Part shown: one piece after another, positions 36,761 through 46,085 of the stretch
How positions within the stretch are numbered: position 1 is the first letter of the stretch
Layout: the number at the start of each line of letters is the position of its first letter
Origin: Myxococcales bacterium 68-20
Lineage (GTDB): Bacteria; Myxococcota_A; Polyangia; Polyangiales; Polyangiaceae
Length of the DNA stretch: 64,000 bases
Reading direction: 5' to 3'
Assembly (NCBI GenBank): GCA_001899635.1
Contig: MKVQ01000027.1
Location: 1 to 64,000 of the forward strand
Translations under genes and position numbers: made by a program
Notes under the pieces: model-generated
The model's input: only the letters and a program-made list of their open reading frames with translations
Told to the model about the DNA's origin: nothing
Database searches by the model: none

Positions 36761-37216
36761 TCACCGGACCGCCCCCGTGCGCTTCTTGACGACGGCGTCG
36801 TTCGGACCGAGGACGCGCCCGTCGAGCGCGCGCAGCTCGAGTCTGCGAACGCGGCGTCCGGTCTTTTTGTCGACCATCACCGAGTGCTGCTCGCCGGGCC
36901 CGAAGAAGTAGTCTTCGCCCCACTGGCGGAGCCCGACCACGACGTGGAAGAGCCCGCGCCCCTTCTCGGTGAGGGCGTACTCCTGGTAGGCGCTGCCGTC
37001 GGAGGCCGGCACGAGCTCGAGGATGTCGTGCGCGAGCAGCGTGCGTAGGCGCGCGGCGAGGATGTTCTTCGCCACGCCGAGGCTCTTCTGGAGCTCGCCG
37101 AACCTCCTCGGCCCGTCGAAGGCGTCGCGCACGATGAGGAGCGACCACCAATCGCCGATCGCGTCGAGTGATCGTGCGACGGGACACTCGGCATCCGAAA
37201 GGCTCGTCCGTCTCAT
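36761..37216 (-). CDS. HxlR-family regulator divergent from the MFS gene
   Basis: 151 aa from the ATG at 37216; an upstream start at 37243 is possible. The family motifs are clear: 'CPVARSLDAIGDWWSLLIVRDAF', 'KNILAARLRTLLAHDILE' and 'EYALTEKGRGLFHVVVGLRQWGE'. The C-terminus is extended by a charged tail but lacks the Cys cluster of the other HxlR protein. Divergent arrangement with an exporter is typical for HxlR regulators that respond to electrophiles or toxic ligands through the N-terminal Cys. Confidence 0.93.
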   Translation of the reverse strand: MRRTSLSDAECPVARSLDAIGDWWSLLIVRDAFDGPRRFGELQKSLGVAKNILAARLRTLLAHDILELVPASDGSAYQEYALTEKGRGLFHVVVGLRQWGEDYFFGPGEQHSVMVDKKTGRRVRRLELRALDGRVLGPNDAVVKKRTGAVR

Positions 37217-37287
37217 GGACCTCTCCGTGCGGTCCCGTTTCAAGCCGGCCAGGCCTGCTGCGGACCGCGGTCTGGTTGCAACATAGG

Positions 37288-37310
37288 ACTACCTGCGTTA
37301 GCTGGATAGT
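37288..37310. promoter_or_regulatory. Imperfect dyad in the HxlR-MFS divergent promoter
   Basis: ACTACCT at 37288-37294 and GGATAGT at 37304-37310 form an imperfect dyad; the outer ACTA/TAGT pairs are exact. It lies 6 bp upstream of the MFS ATG, in an AT-richer stretch. Candidate operator for the neighbouring HxlR protein. Confidence 0.4.
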
Positions 37311-37316
37311 AGTTTC

Positions 37317-38489
37317 ATGAAGCAACCAGATTTGCCACGAACGGTAGCGCTGCTCTTCGCCTTCGCGTCGGCGCTCAGCGTCGCCAACATCTACTACGCG
37401 CAGCCGCTGCTGGCCGCGATGGCCGATGACTTCGGGATCCGCCCCGCGGCGATCGGCGTGGTCGTGACCGTGACGCAAATCGGATACGCGTCAGGGCTGC
37501 TCTTCATCGTTCCCCTCGGCGATCTCCTCGATCGGCGGCGGCTCATCGTCGGGCAGGGCCTTCTGTCATCGGCCGCGCTCCTCATCGTCGCCTTCGCGCC
37601 GACGAGCGGCGTACTGCTCGCGGGGATGCTCGCGGTCGGGCTCCTCGCCGTCGTCGTCCAGATCCTCGTCGCCTTCGCGGCGACGCTCGCGTCCGAGGAC
37701 GAACGCGGTCGCGTCGTCGGCGCGGTCACGAGCGGCATCGTGCTCGGGATCCTGCTCGCGCGCTTCGTCTCCGGCGTGCTCGCGGATCTCGGTGGCTGGC
37801 GCGCGGTATACCTGGCCTCGGCAGCGCTCACGCTGCTCATGGCCGGCGTGCTCGCCCGCGTGCTCCCGAAGCACACGAAGCCACTCGATCCACCGTCCTA
37901 CCCGAGTCTATTGCGGTCGGTGTTCGTCCTGTTCATGGAGGAGCCGCTCCTCCGCGTCCGTGCGGGGTTCGCGCTCCTCATCTTCGCGACGTTCAGCATC
38001 CTCTGGACGTCGATGGTGCTGCCGCTCAGCGCGCCGCCGTTCTCGCTCTCGCATGCGGAGGTCGGCGCCTTCGGACTTGCCGGCGTGGCCGGCGCGCTCG
38101 GGGCGGCGCGCGCCGGCCGGCTCGCCGATCGCGGCCTCGGCCAATGGACGACCGGCGTCTCGCTCGTGCTGATGCTCGTCTCGTGGATCCCGATCGCGCT
38201 CTTGGGCTCGTCGCTCTGGAGCTTCGTCCTCGGAATCGTAGTGCTCGACTTCGCCATCCAGGCCGTCCACGTCACGAACCAGACCCTGATCTTCGCGGTT
38301 CGGCCGGAGGCACACAGCCGTCTCGTCGGCGGCTACATGGTCTTCTATTCGATCGGCAGCGCGACGGGCTCGCTCGCGTCGACGCTGGTCTTCGCTCGCG
38401 CAGGCTGGCTCGGCGTCTGCCTCCTCGGCGCCGCGACGAGCAGCCTCGCCTTGCTCCTCTTCGTCCTGACGCGGCGGGTCGCGAGGTAG
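37317..38489 (+). CDS. MFS transporter, probable drug exporter
   Basis: 390 aa with about 12 membrane helices. Motif A-like loop 'GDLLDRRRLIVGQG' lies between helices 2 and 3, and 'SVANIYYAQPLLAAMADDFGI' in helix 1 is typical of the YnfM/YgaY-like proton-linked efflux branch. It is probably repressed by the divergent HxlR regulator until a toxic ligand appears. Substrate is unknown. Inner membrane. Confidence 0.93.
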   Translation: MKQPDLPRTVALLFAFASALSVANIYYAQPLLAAMADDFGIRPAAIGVVVTVTQIGYASGLLFIVPLGDLLDRRRLIVGQGLLSSAALLIVAFAPTSGVLLAGMLAVGLLAVVVQILVAFAATLASEDERGRVVGAVTSGIVLGILLARFVSGVLADLGGWRAVYLASAALTLLMAGVLARVLPKHTKPLDPPSYPSLLRSVFVLFMEEPLLRVRAGFALLIFATFSILWTSMVLPLSAPPFSLSHAEVGAFGLAGVAGALGAARAGRLADRGLGQWTTGVSLVLMLVSWIPIALLGSSLWSFVLGIVVLDFAIQAVHVTNQTLIFAVRPEAHSRLVGGYMVFYSIGSATGSLASTLVFARAGWLGVCLLGAATSSLALLLFVLTRRVAR

Positions 38490-38622
38490 GCAACGATGTC
38501 CCGTGACGCAGGCGCTCGACCGAGAGCCGACCGTGGAAGGGCACCGGCCGGTGCCGGTCAAGCGCCGTCGCTCGCGGCCACGTTAGCTCTGCGCCAGGCG
38601 CCGGTTCCGCTACGCTCAGGAC

Positions 38623-39948
38623 ATGGGTGGAGGCGCATCGGGAACGACTCGGCCGCGCGGTGGGCTCCTGCTCGGGCTGCCGATGCTGGTGGCGCTCCAC
38701 GTCCTCATGGTGCTCGCTGCGCTTTGCGGCAAGGGCGGTGCGCCTCGGATCAGCGGCGCGGCGATCTTCACCATGCTCGTCTCCGCAGCGCTCTTCGGCC
38801 ATTACGCCGTGACGCGGAGAAAACACGAACGGGCATCGCGGGCCGCCGTCGGCTACGTGCTCGCGTGGGCGCCCAGCGTCGGCTTCGCCTGCATGCAGGC
38901 TCTCGAGACGCCCCTGGCGTGGGGCGATCTGCCGAGCTTCGCAATGGGCGTGACGACACGCTCCACTGCGAGCGAGGTGGCGGGGCTGCTCTTCCGCTTC
39001 CCGATCGGCCTCCTCTTCATCGTGGGAATAGGCACGGTGGCCGCCCTCCTCCTGCTGGACCGCGGGTCGGATCGGATCGTCCGTGTGGCAGCGGCGGCGA
39101 TCGCCGTCGCGAGCCTGGGGGCGACGGCGGTCGGCCTCTCCCGGATCGGGCGCCCGGACCCGGACACGTATCTCTCGACGCTCGTCCCGTCTGGCAGCCT
39201 GCGCCCCGGGGAAGAGAGGGACGTCTTGGGCACGAAGCTCCATTACGTGACGGAGCCCATCCCCCCGACTGTCTTTCCCGGAGAGCCCGTGGTTCCCGAC
39301 GCAACACCGAAGGAGTGGAGCTGCCGGGTCGTCGGGCTCGAGGCGCCGATCCACGTTGCGACGGTGGGTCTCGGCCGGACTGTTTGCCCCGACGTGCAGG
39401 TGCGCCTTGCCCCCGACGGCGGGCTCGCCACGCTGACCGTCGCGGAGCAAGAGAAGCTCGGCTGGCTTCCTCTTGCCGCGCTTCGCCCGGGAGTCCGGTG
39501 GCGCGCGACGGTGACGCCTCGGGACCTCGGCTCTTCGGTCGTCGCGCCGCCCATCGGGTGGACGTTCGGCGCGGCGTTCGGAGTCGTCGCGTCTGCACTC
39601 ACTCTGCTGCTCGCGCGCCGGCACCGTCGCGCGGCGGCATCGCTCGATGGCGAGGTCGCGCAGCACCTCGGCGCCGGCAACGTGCAGCTCGCGAGCGGCG
39701 AGGTCATGAGTGTCCAAGCAGCCGCGCTCTTGCCGCAGGGTCCCGTCACACTCGGACCTCGCAAGCACCGTATCCTCTCGTACCGCGAGTCCGCGCTTCC
39801 GAACTTCGAGACGGCGGTCGCCGGTACGTTGAAGCAGCAGCAGCGGTCGCTCCGAGATCGCGCCGCTTCGCTCGAAGCCATCGCGCTCGGCATCGTCGTG
39901 CTCGCGGCGACGCCGCTGCTGGTGGCGCGCCTCGCGGGTTTGCTCTGA
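38623..39948 (+). CDS. Polytopic membrane protein of unknown function
   Basis: 441 aa. Hydrophobic segments lie at about residues 14-35, 44-60, 75-92, 122-145, 150-168, 306-326 and 417-440. Between about 170 and 305 there is a soluble loop with a single-domain look ('DTYLSTLVPSGSLRPGEERDVLG', 'EWSCRVVGLEAPIHVATVGLG') holding two Cys residues. A second soluble part ('LASGEVMSVQAAALLPQG') precedes the last helix. I do not recognise a family. The arrangement of helices flanking a periplasmic domain could suit a sensor or envelope protein, but no motif supports this. Stand-alone gene. Confidence 0.6.
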   Translation: MGGGASGTTRPRGGLLLGLPMLVALHVLMVLAALCGKGGAPRISGAAIFTMLVSAALFGHYAVTRRKHERASRAAVGYVLAWAPSVGFACMQALETPLAWGDLPSFAMGVTTRSTASEVAGLLFRFPIGLLFIVGIGTVAALLLLDRGSDRIVRVAAAAIAVASLGATAVGLSRIGRPDPDTYLSTLVPSGSLRPGEERDVLGTKLHYVTEPIPPTVFPGEPVVPDATPKEWSCRVVGLEAPIHVATVGLGRTVCPDVQVRLAPDGGLATLTVAEQEKLGWLPLAALRPGVRWRATVTPRDLGSSVVAPPIGWTFGAAFGVVASALTLLLARRHRRAAASLDGEVAQHLGAGNVQLASGEVMSVQAAALLPQGPVTLGPRKHRILSYRESALPNFETAVAGTLKQQQRSLRDRAASLEAIALGIVVLAATPLLVARLAGLL

Positions 39949-39985
39949 TGGGCCGTGCCCGACGAACGCGCACTTCGCCCCTGAG

Positions 39986-40075
39986 CACGCCGCCTCCACG
40001 AGCCCGCTCTGGCTCCTCTCCGCCCTCGGCGCCGTCGGCATCGTCGGCGCCCGCCGTCGCTCGAAGGGGCGCTGA
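39986..40075 (+). pseudogene. Orphan C-terminal anchor-like peptide
   Basis: A 29-codon stretch ending in TGA encodes 'SPLWLLSALGAVGIVGARRR', a hydrophobic helix followed by a basic cluster. That is the shape of MYXO-CTERM or similar sorting tails. It is in a different frame from the preceding membrane protein, and no start codon or body belongs to it. It may be the last piece of a deleted exported protein. Confidence 0.3.
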
Positions 40076-40144
40076 TCGCACACGCGCTCGCGGCTCGCGG
40101 CTCGCGCCGGTATCGCATTGTCCCGTGACGCGGACGCGCGACCG

Positions 40145-40717
40145 ATGCATGCTGCGCCGATGTGCCGCCTCCGGCCCTCCGATTATCGTCGCATGCCCTG
40201 GCGCAACGGCGGCGGTACGACCACCGAGATCACGATCGCGCCCGCGGACGCCCAGCTCTCCGGCGAGCGATTCGTTCATCGCGTGAGCATCGCCGACGTC
40301 GCGTCCGACGGCCCGTTCTCACGCTTCGAAGGCTACGACCGCCACATCATGCTCCTCGACGGAGCGGGGATGACGCTCGACTGCGGCACGCACGGGCGCA
40401 TCGAGCTGAGGGCACCATTCGAACCGCGATCGTTCTCCGGTGACTGGGACGTGCAAGGCACCCTCGTCCGGGGACCGGTGCGCGACTTCAACGTCATCGT
40501 CGATCGAGCGCGAGCATCCGCGACGCTGGAAGTGCGTTCGATCTCGACCCCCGAATCCGTGCCCGTCGACTCCGGAGATACGTGCATTATCCATGTGATC
40601 TCCGGAGAGCTCACCGCGGCAGCGGCCGGCGACACGCTCATCTTCGACGCGCCGTTCGCGCTCGATCCGAAGGTCCCCACACGGATCGCGATCGCTCGGA
40701 TTGTCGCGAGGCGTTGA
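40145..40717 (+). CDS. HutD/Ves-family cupin protein
   Basis: 190 aa from the ATG at 40145 (another ATG at 40160). The family marks are 'MPWRNGGGTTTEI' near the N-terminus, 'RVSIADVASDGPFSRFEGYDR', and 'RDFNVIVDRARA' in the middle, in a bicupin fold. HutD accompanies histidine utilisation genes in other bacteria and may limit urocanate accumulation. No hut gene is nearby, so the role here is open. Monocistronic. Confidence 0.9.
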   Translation: MHAAPMCRLRPSDYRRMPWRNGGGTTTEITIAPADAQLSGERFVHRVSIADVASDGPFSRFEGYDRHIMLLDGAGMTLDCGTHGRIELRAPFEPRSFSGDWDVQGTLVRGPVRDFNVIVDRARASATLEVRSISTPESVPVDSGDTCIIHVISGELTAAAAGDTLIFDAPFALDPKVPTRIAIARIVARR

Positions 40718-40781
40718 TCGCCCGTCTTCTACCTGGAGCTCGCGCTCTAAAAGTCGATGCAGGAACGGCTAGAGTGAGGGC

Positions 40782-41789
40782 ATGAGCCTCGACCTCGGAC
40801 ATGCACGTACGCTCGGCAGTCTACTGAAGAGCCTGCTCGCGTCCTCGGTCGTGGCGGCGGCCGGGCTCTCGGCGCTCGCCGCCTGCGATGACGACGACGG
40901 CCCGGACACCTGCCGCCTAGTTCTGCATGACGGGGCGGCGGGCCAATGCGGACAGTTCGAGCTCACCATCGTCGGCAATGCATCGAGCTGCGCGCTCGAC
41001 GCGGGGCGCAACGACTGTTCGGCGCTCTGTGGGCGGAGTGTCTCCTCGTGCAGCGTCGACACCGATCGAAGCGTGCTCGTCTGTCGCGAGAGCTGCCGGG
41101 TCGACGGGAGAAGGCCGCCGGGACTCGCGCCGCCGTCGCCGAGGAACACCTCGACCCTCGGCGACCACATCGCGACGATGGCCTATCACGAGGCCGCCGC
41201 CGTGTACGCGTTCACGCAGCTCGCGCGGGAGATGCGTGAACACGGCGCTCCTGCGAGCCTCGTCCGGGCGCTCGAGCGTGCTGCGGAGGACGAGCGGCGA
41301 CATGCCATGCTCTGTCGTGCGTTCGCGGCCGCCGAGGGCGCGGATGCCGAGCTGCCCGACGTCACGCCCACGGAGGTGAGAAGCTTGTTTGCCATCGCGG
41401 AGGAGAACGCGCGCGAGGGCTGCGGGCGCGAGCTTCTCGGCTCGGTGGTCGGGTTGCACGTGAGCGAGCATGCGTCCTCAGTCGAGGCGCGCGATCTGTT
41501 CGCCTCGATCACGCGTGACGAGCTCCGCCATGCTGCCGTGTCGCTCCGCATGCAACGTTGGATACGGACACGGCTCACCCCCCAAGAGCGCGAGGCGGTC
41601 GACGCACGCATGTGCGCGGCCCTCGCCACGGGCACGACGTCGTCGATGCCCGCCGCGCTCGCGCCTCCGGCAGATGTGGTGCTCGCGACGGTCGGAGATC
41701 GGGTCGCGAAAGCCGTTCTCACCTGGTTCGATGACGGGGACTCGCGCGAGCAACTGCTCTGCGCCGCGCGCACGGGAGCCGCGACTTGA
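40782..41789 (+). CDS. Exported ferritin-like diiron lipoprotein
   Basis: 335 aa. The signal peptide ends in a LAAC lipobox followed by an Asp run. Residues about 45-105 have eight or more Cys ('CGQFELTIVGNASSC', 'CSALCGRSVSSC'). The C-terminal helical bundle carries 'YHEAAAVYAF', an ExxH in 'EDERRHAML' and a second ExxH in 'RDELRHAAV', which are the metal ligands of ferritin-like diiron proteins. An exported ferritin-like domain behind a Cys-rich module suggests iron or peroxide handling in the periplasm or at the surface. The stop overlaps the next start (TTGA). Confidence 0.75.
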   Translation: MSLDLGHARTLGSLLKSLLASSVVAAAGLSALAACDDDDGPDTCRLVLHDGAAGQCGQFELTIVGNASSCALDAGRNDCSALCGRSVSSCSVDTDRSVLVCRESCRVDGRRPPGLAPPSPRNTSTLGDHIATMAYHEAAAVYAFTQLAREMREHGAPASLVRALERAAEDERRHAMLCRAFAAAEGADAELPDVTPTEVRSLFAIAEENAREGCGRELLGSVVGLHVSEHASSVEARDLFASITRDELRHAAVSLRMQRWIRTRLTPQEREAVDARMCAALATGTTSSMPAALAPPADVVLATVGDRVAKAVLTWFDDGDSREQLLCAARTGAAT

Positions 41790-42718
41790 GCGTACGGTGG
41801 AACGCAGCTCTCCTGTTCGGGATCGTCACGGTCGGCTTGGCGTGCAGCGCATCATCGACGGACCACCCCGACGAGACCGCCGCGCGCCGCGCGTGCGAGG
41901 CCTTCACGCCGGAGGCTCAACCGCTCCGTGCCCGCGCCGTCGAGGACTGCACGCGCCATCTCACGGCGCCTGGCGTGTCACTGGACGCCCCCGCCGCGCT
42001 CACGCAGTGCGCCGAGCTACGGCGGGGACCCGAGGCTGACAACCCGTTCAACGACGGCCGCTGTGTCCTTCCGAGAGGGACGCAGCCGATCGGCACGCCC
42101 TGCGCGACGGGCCTCCAGTGCGCGAGCGGGGCGTGCTCCCTGGAAGGTAACGTGGCTTCGGCGTCGGGCGCTCAGTTCTGCGGGAGCTGTGTCCCCCCTC
42201 GCCCGGCGCAGTGCATCCAGTCGTACGAAGCTTGTGGAAGTGCCGGCGGCTGCTCCCTCAAGGCCGAGACCTGCGAGGTGCAGACACAGCGAGGCGTCGG
42301 CGAGCGATGCTCGCCAGGCGACTGCAAGCTTGGTCTCCGATGCCGAATCGAGAGCAAGGAAGGAGCGCCGGCCGGCTCGGGCTACGGCCGATGCATCGCA
42401 CCGCTCGGCCCCGGCGAGCGCTGCGCCGACGAGCTCAACTCGCATCTCCCGTGTGTCACGGGCTACGACTGCAACGGCGAGACATGCATGCCGACTTTCG
42501 GCGAGGGCGAGCCGTGCAACTGGGCCCCGACTCAGAGAAGGGCCTGTGGAAGGGACCTCCGCTGCGAAGGAGAACCTCCGCGGTGCGTACGAAACGTTCC
42601 GCTCGCGATGGGCGAGATGTGCCTGAACAAAGGGCCGTGCGCAGACGGCATCTGCGACTCCACCACGTTCCACTGTGTGCCGACGCCGCCGCTCGGTGAT
42701 CCGCGCGCCTGCCGCTGA
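41786..42718 (+). CDS. Cys-rich lipoprotein of unknown function
   Basis: 310 aa from a TTG inside a TTGA overlap. The signal peptide ends in VGLAC. The mature protein has more than 25 Cys in modules such as 'GTPCATGLQCASGACS', 'VGERCSPGDCKLGLRC' and 'CVTGYDCNGETC', a Dickkopf-like disulfide-rich repeat common in myxobacterial surface proteins. It is coupled to the ferritin-like lipoprotein gene, so the two probably work together at the cell surface. No enzymatic motif is visible. Confidence 0.75.
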   Translation: MSVRWNAALLFGIVTVGLACSASSTDHPDETAARRACEAFTPEAQPLRARAVEDCTRHLTAPGVSLDAPAALTQCAELRRGPEADNPFNDGRCVLPRGTQPIGTPCATGLQCASGACSLEGNVASASGAQFCGSCVPPRPAQCIQSYEACGSAGGCSLKAETCEVQTQRGVGERCSPGDCKLGLRCRIESKEGAPAGSGYGRCIAPLGPGERCADELNSHLPCVTGYDCNGETCMPTFGEGEPCNWAPTQRRACGRDLRCEGEPPRCVRNVPLAMGEMCLNKGPCADGICDSTTFHCVPTPPLGDPRACR

Positions 42719-42750
42719 GTCGATCCCGTGCACACCTCACCCACTCGCCG

Positions 42751-43629
42751 ATGAAGCCTCCTCACGACGCGCTGCCCGTCGTCCGAATCGCTGAGGCGCG
42801 CCCCGAAGATCTCGGTGCGCTCGAGGCGTACCTCGTCACGCGCACCGACACGTGCATGTTCCTTCGGAGCAACCTGCGCCAGGCCGGTCTCGCTTGGTCG
42901 GGGCAGCGCTATGGGGCGCAATACATGCTCGCTTGGCGCGGCGACGCCGTCGTTGGCGTCGTGGCCCACGCGTGGAGCAACATGCTCCTCGTCCAGGCGG
43001 ACGAGGCGATCGGCGAGCTTGCCTCCGCGGTGGTCGCCTCGAGCGGTCGCACGGTCGCCGGCCTTTCGGGACCGCTCGAACAAGTGATCGCGGCGCGCAA
43101 GGTGCTCGGGCTCGCCGAGCAGACGGCGCTCCTCGACTCGGCCGAAATCCTGATGTCGCTGGCGCTCGACGACCTCCAGGTCCCGCGCGCGCTCGCGGAA
43201 GGACACGTACGAGGCCGTCGCGCCATGGAGTCGGATCGCGACCGGTTGATCGCATGGCGCGCCGCCTACGTCACGGAGCTGCTTGGAAAGCAGCCGGGCG
43301 CCGAGCTCGACGCCGAGGCTGCCGACAACATCGATGCGGCGCTCGCCGCGGACCGCATCTGGGTCATCACGGACGATGACGCCATCGTCGCCATGAGCGC
43401 GTTCAATGCCGAGCTCCCCGATTGCGTTCAGATCGGCGGCGTCTACACGCCACCGGCGCTTCGCCGTCGGGGCTATGCTCGTGCGGCGGTCGCGGCCTCG
43501 CTCCTCGATGCTCGCGCTCGCGGCGTTCGGCGTGCCGTGCTGTTCACCGCGGGGACCGATGCCGAAGCTGCCTATCGCGCGCTCGGCTTCGTCGCGACCG
43601 GCCGGTTCGGTCTGATCTTCCTACGCTGA
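42751..43629 (+). CDS. GNAT acetyltransferase with tandem-like N-terminal domain
   Basis: 292 aa. The C-terminal half (about 155-290) is a GNAT domain with 'QIGGVYTPPALRRRGYARAAVAASLLDARARGVRRAVLF' in pieces and 'AAYRALGFVATGRFGLIFL'. The N-terminal half ('EDLGALEAYLVTRTDTCMFLRSNLRQAGL', 'RVSLVAHAW'-like strands) resembles the degenerate GNAT domain (DUF4081-like) seen in two-domain family members. Substrate is unknown. Monocistronic, 32 bp after the Cys-rich lipoprotein gene. Confidence 0.85.
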   Translation: MKPPHDALPVVRIAEARPEDLGALEAYLVTRTDTCMFLRSNLRQAGLAWSGQRYGAQYMLAWRGDAVVGVVAHAWSNMLLVQADEAIGELASAVVASSGRTVAGLSGPLEQVIAARKVLGLAEQTALLDSAEILMSLALDDLQVPRALAEGHVRGRRAMESDRDRLIAWRAAYVTELLGKQPGAELDAEAADNIDAALAADRIWVITDDDAIVAMSAFNAELPDCVQIGGVYTPPALRRRGYARAAVAASLLDARARGVRRAVLFTAGTDAEAAYRALGFVATGRFGLIFLR

Positions 43630-43789
43630 ATGGGGCTCCCGTGCGTGCTCGGTCGCGCCACGCGTCGCAGACGGTTGGCGCTCGACGCGCAAGGTGCCGA
43701 CGGTCCGGATATCGAGAAACCTTGCGGCGGACGGTCACGGCCGTTCGGGCGAGCGGAACCGAGTCGAGCGCTGTAACATCGAAGGTCCC

Positions 43790-44878
43790 GTGGCATCCAG
43801 TTCGCACTCGAGGGGGCTCAGGACCGAACGGATCGTCGCCTCCCCGCGCTACCGCGACGGCAGGTTTCACAACACCGAGCAGCTCGACTCGCCGATGCGC
43901 AAAGGCACGTCGGTGCTCTCGACGATGCCGGAGTTCCTCTTCGGCGGGGCGGCTCGGCGTCCGCCGGGGCAGCTCCCGATCGAGAGCCCGCGCGACACAT
44001 GGCTTCGTCCGAGCGACTCCGGCCTTCGCGTCACGTGGCTTGGTCACTCGACCGTGCTCGTCGAGATCGATGGTCGCCGCGTCTTGACCGATCCCGTGTG
44101 GGCGGATCGGATCTCGCCGTTTCCCTTCGTCGGGCCCCGCCGGTTTCATGCGACGCCGATCTCGATCGACGAGCTGCCTCCGCTCGACGCGGTGCTCGTA
44201 TCGCACGACCACTACGACCATCTCGACGCGCCGACCGTGCGCGACCTTGCGCGTCTCGACGTGCCGTTCGTGACGTCGCTCGGCGTGGGCTCGAGGCTCG
44301 AGGCGCTTGGAATCGCACCGGAGCACATCGTGGAGCTCGACTGGTGGGAAGAGACGACGCTCCCGAAGAGCGGCCTCGGCTTCACCGCGACGCCGTCACG
44401 GCACTTCTCGGGTCGAAGCCCGTTCGATCGCAACCGAACGCTCTGGTCGTCGTGGATCCTCACCGGCGAGAAGCACCGCGTGTTCTTCAGCGGCGACACC
44501 GGTCTCACCACCGAGCTCGCGACGATCGGCGAGCGGAAGGGACCGTTCGATCTCGTCATGCTCGAGGTCGGGGCCTTCCATGAAGCCTGGGGCGACATCC
44601 ATCTCGGCCCCGACAACGCGCTCATCGCTCATCGCATGCTCGGGGGCGGCACGCTCCTGCCCGTTCACTGGGGAACGTTCGACCTTGCGCTGCACGGGTG
44701 GGACGAGCCGGCCGAGACGCTGGTGTCGCGTGCCGAAGCGCTCGGCATCCATGTCATCACTCCGCGGCTCGGTCGCGCGGTCGAGCCGGTGCAGCTGGAC
44801 CGGGTCGATCCGTGGTGGCGCGAGGTCGCTCCGGCGACGCTCGAAGAGCGCCCCGTCGCTCCCGCGCGCTCGGCCTGA
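43790..44878 (+). CDS. Metallo-beta-lactamase fold hydrolase (UlaG/NAPE-PLD-like)
   Basis: 362 aa from a GTG at 43790; an upstream GTG at 43694 gives a poorer N-terminus. The MBL fold shows 'WLGHSTVLVEIDGRRVLTDPVW', the metal motif 'SHDHYDHLD', 'FTATPSRHFSGRSPFDRN', 'FFSGDTG' and 'PVHWGTF'. This is the lactamase_B_2 subgroup that includes phospholipase-like and lactonase-like enzymes; it is probably cytosolic or periplasmic. Its 3' end was copied to 47184-47362, which marks the left boundary of a tandem duplication. Confidence 0.9.
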   Translation: MASSSHSRGLRTERIVASPRYRDGRFHNTEQLDSPMRKGTSVLSTMPEFLFGGAARRPPGQLPIESPRDTWLRPSDSGLRVTWLGHSTVLVEIDGRRVLTDPVWADRISPFPFVGPRRFHATPISIDELPPLDAVLVSHDHYDHLDAPTVRDLARLDVPFVTSLGVGSRLEALGIAPEHIVELDWWEETTLPKSGLGFTATPSRHFSGRSPFDRNRTLWSSWILTGEKHRVFFSGDTGLTTELATIGERKGPFDLVMLEVGAFHEAWGDIHLGPDNALIAHRMLGGGTLLPVHWGTFDLALHGWDEPAETLVSRAEALGIHVITPRLGRAVEPVQLDRVDPWWREVAPATLEERPVAPARSA

Positions 44879-46085
44879 TCGCGATCGCGGCGTGCGCGGC
44901 AGCTCCGTGCTTGCGCGGCGCTTTCGATACGACACTCGCGACGACGGCGAGCGGGTTCGTGTCGTTGGGCGTCGTCGCCACGCCTCAGAGCTCGAGCTGA
45001 CGTTCGCCGGCCCCCAGGGGTCGAACGGCGCCTGTACCGGACGTCGTTCGTGACCGCGCTCGGCGCCGCCGAGCTCGCCGTCGATTTTTTGGGAAACGTC
45101 GCGGGAAGGCTCCACTGCTGAGACATGAGCGCCACACGGCGCTCCGCAGCCCGTACGCGGGCGTGCGAGCGACGAGCCATTGGAGTGGACTCATGACCAT
45201 TCGGAATCGAGACATGGTCGCCAACCCCCGACGATTCGCCGCCGGCGCGGTCTCCGTGGTGGCGCTCATCCTGCTGGCTGCCTGCAGCGACGATCCCTCG
45301 CCCGCCGACGTGCCTGCCCCCGGCAACGGCGACGCTGGCGCTGTTGCCCCCGGCAACGGCGACGCTGGCGCGTGCGCGGACGGGATCTGGAACAACGACG
45401 AATGCAGCGCGTGGTCCACGTGCGCGGCGGGCACTTACGTGGCCAGTGCGCCTTCGGCCAAGGCCGATCGGACGTGCGCGTCCTGCACGAGCGGGACCTT
45501 CAGCGCGGCGCCCAACGCGGAGAGCTGCACGACCTGGACCACGTGCAAGCCCGGCAGCTACGTAGCGACGCCGGGCAGCACCACCACCGATCAGGTCTGC
45601 GCGCCGTGCGCGGCAGGGACGTACTCTTCCTCGGACAACCAGGCCAACTGCGTGCCGCTCGGGGAGTGCCCGGCCGGGAGGGTGGAGAAGACGCCTGGAA
45701 CTTCGACATCGCCGCCGGTGTGCGCCGCCTGCGATGCCGGAAGCCATTGCGCTGGAGGCAAGGCGCCGATGGAGGCGTGCGCAAGCGGCACGTGGGACCA
45801 CGACAAGAATCCGGCGACGGCGTGCGTCGCGTGGACCGACGGCGTCGCGGGCCAGGCCGTCTCCGTAGAGGGGAGCGCGACCACCAATCGGACGTGCACC
45901 GCGTGCGCGGGCGGGAGCTTCAGCACGACGACGAACGCGGCGAGCTGCACGCCGATGACCGACTGCGAGCCTGGGAGCTTCGTGAGCACGGCCGGCACCG
46001 CCGTCGCGGCTCGCCAGTGCACGACCTGTCCCCCGGGTCAGACGAGCACGGCGACGAACGCCACGGCCTGCGTCGCTGAGCCGGT
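44730..46085 (+). repeat. Tandem duplication unit, left copy
   Basis: MBL gene 3' end, family H remnant, a conserved leader (about 45093-45192) and the 5' 0.9 kb of the RCC1 lipoprotein. All of these recur in the same order from 47184 to about 49430. The leader and the Cys-rich coding part are highly similar between copies, while the RCC1 parts behind them are not. Confidence 0.8.
44892..45090 (+). pseudogene. Family H remnant, copy 1 (5' and 3' ends fused)
   Basis: The first part (44892-44954) matches bases near the start of the family H gene at 47523 ('GCGCGGCAGCTCCGTGCTTG'). It then jumps to its last 110 bp ('TTCGTGTCG...GTCGTCGCCACGCCTCAG'). About 770 bp of the middle and the start codon are missing. 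The downstream leader of the RCC1 lipoprotein follows as in the intact copy. No product is expected. Confidence 0.75.
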
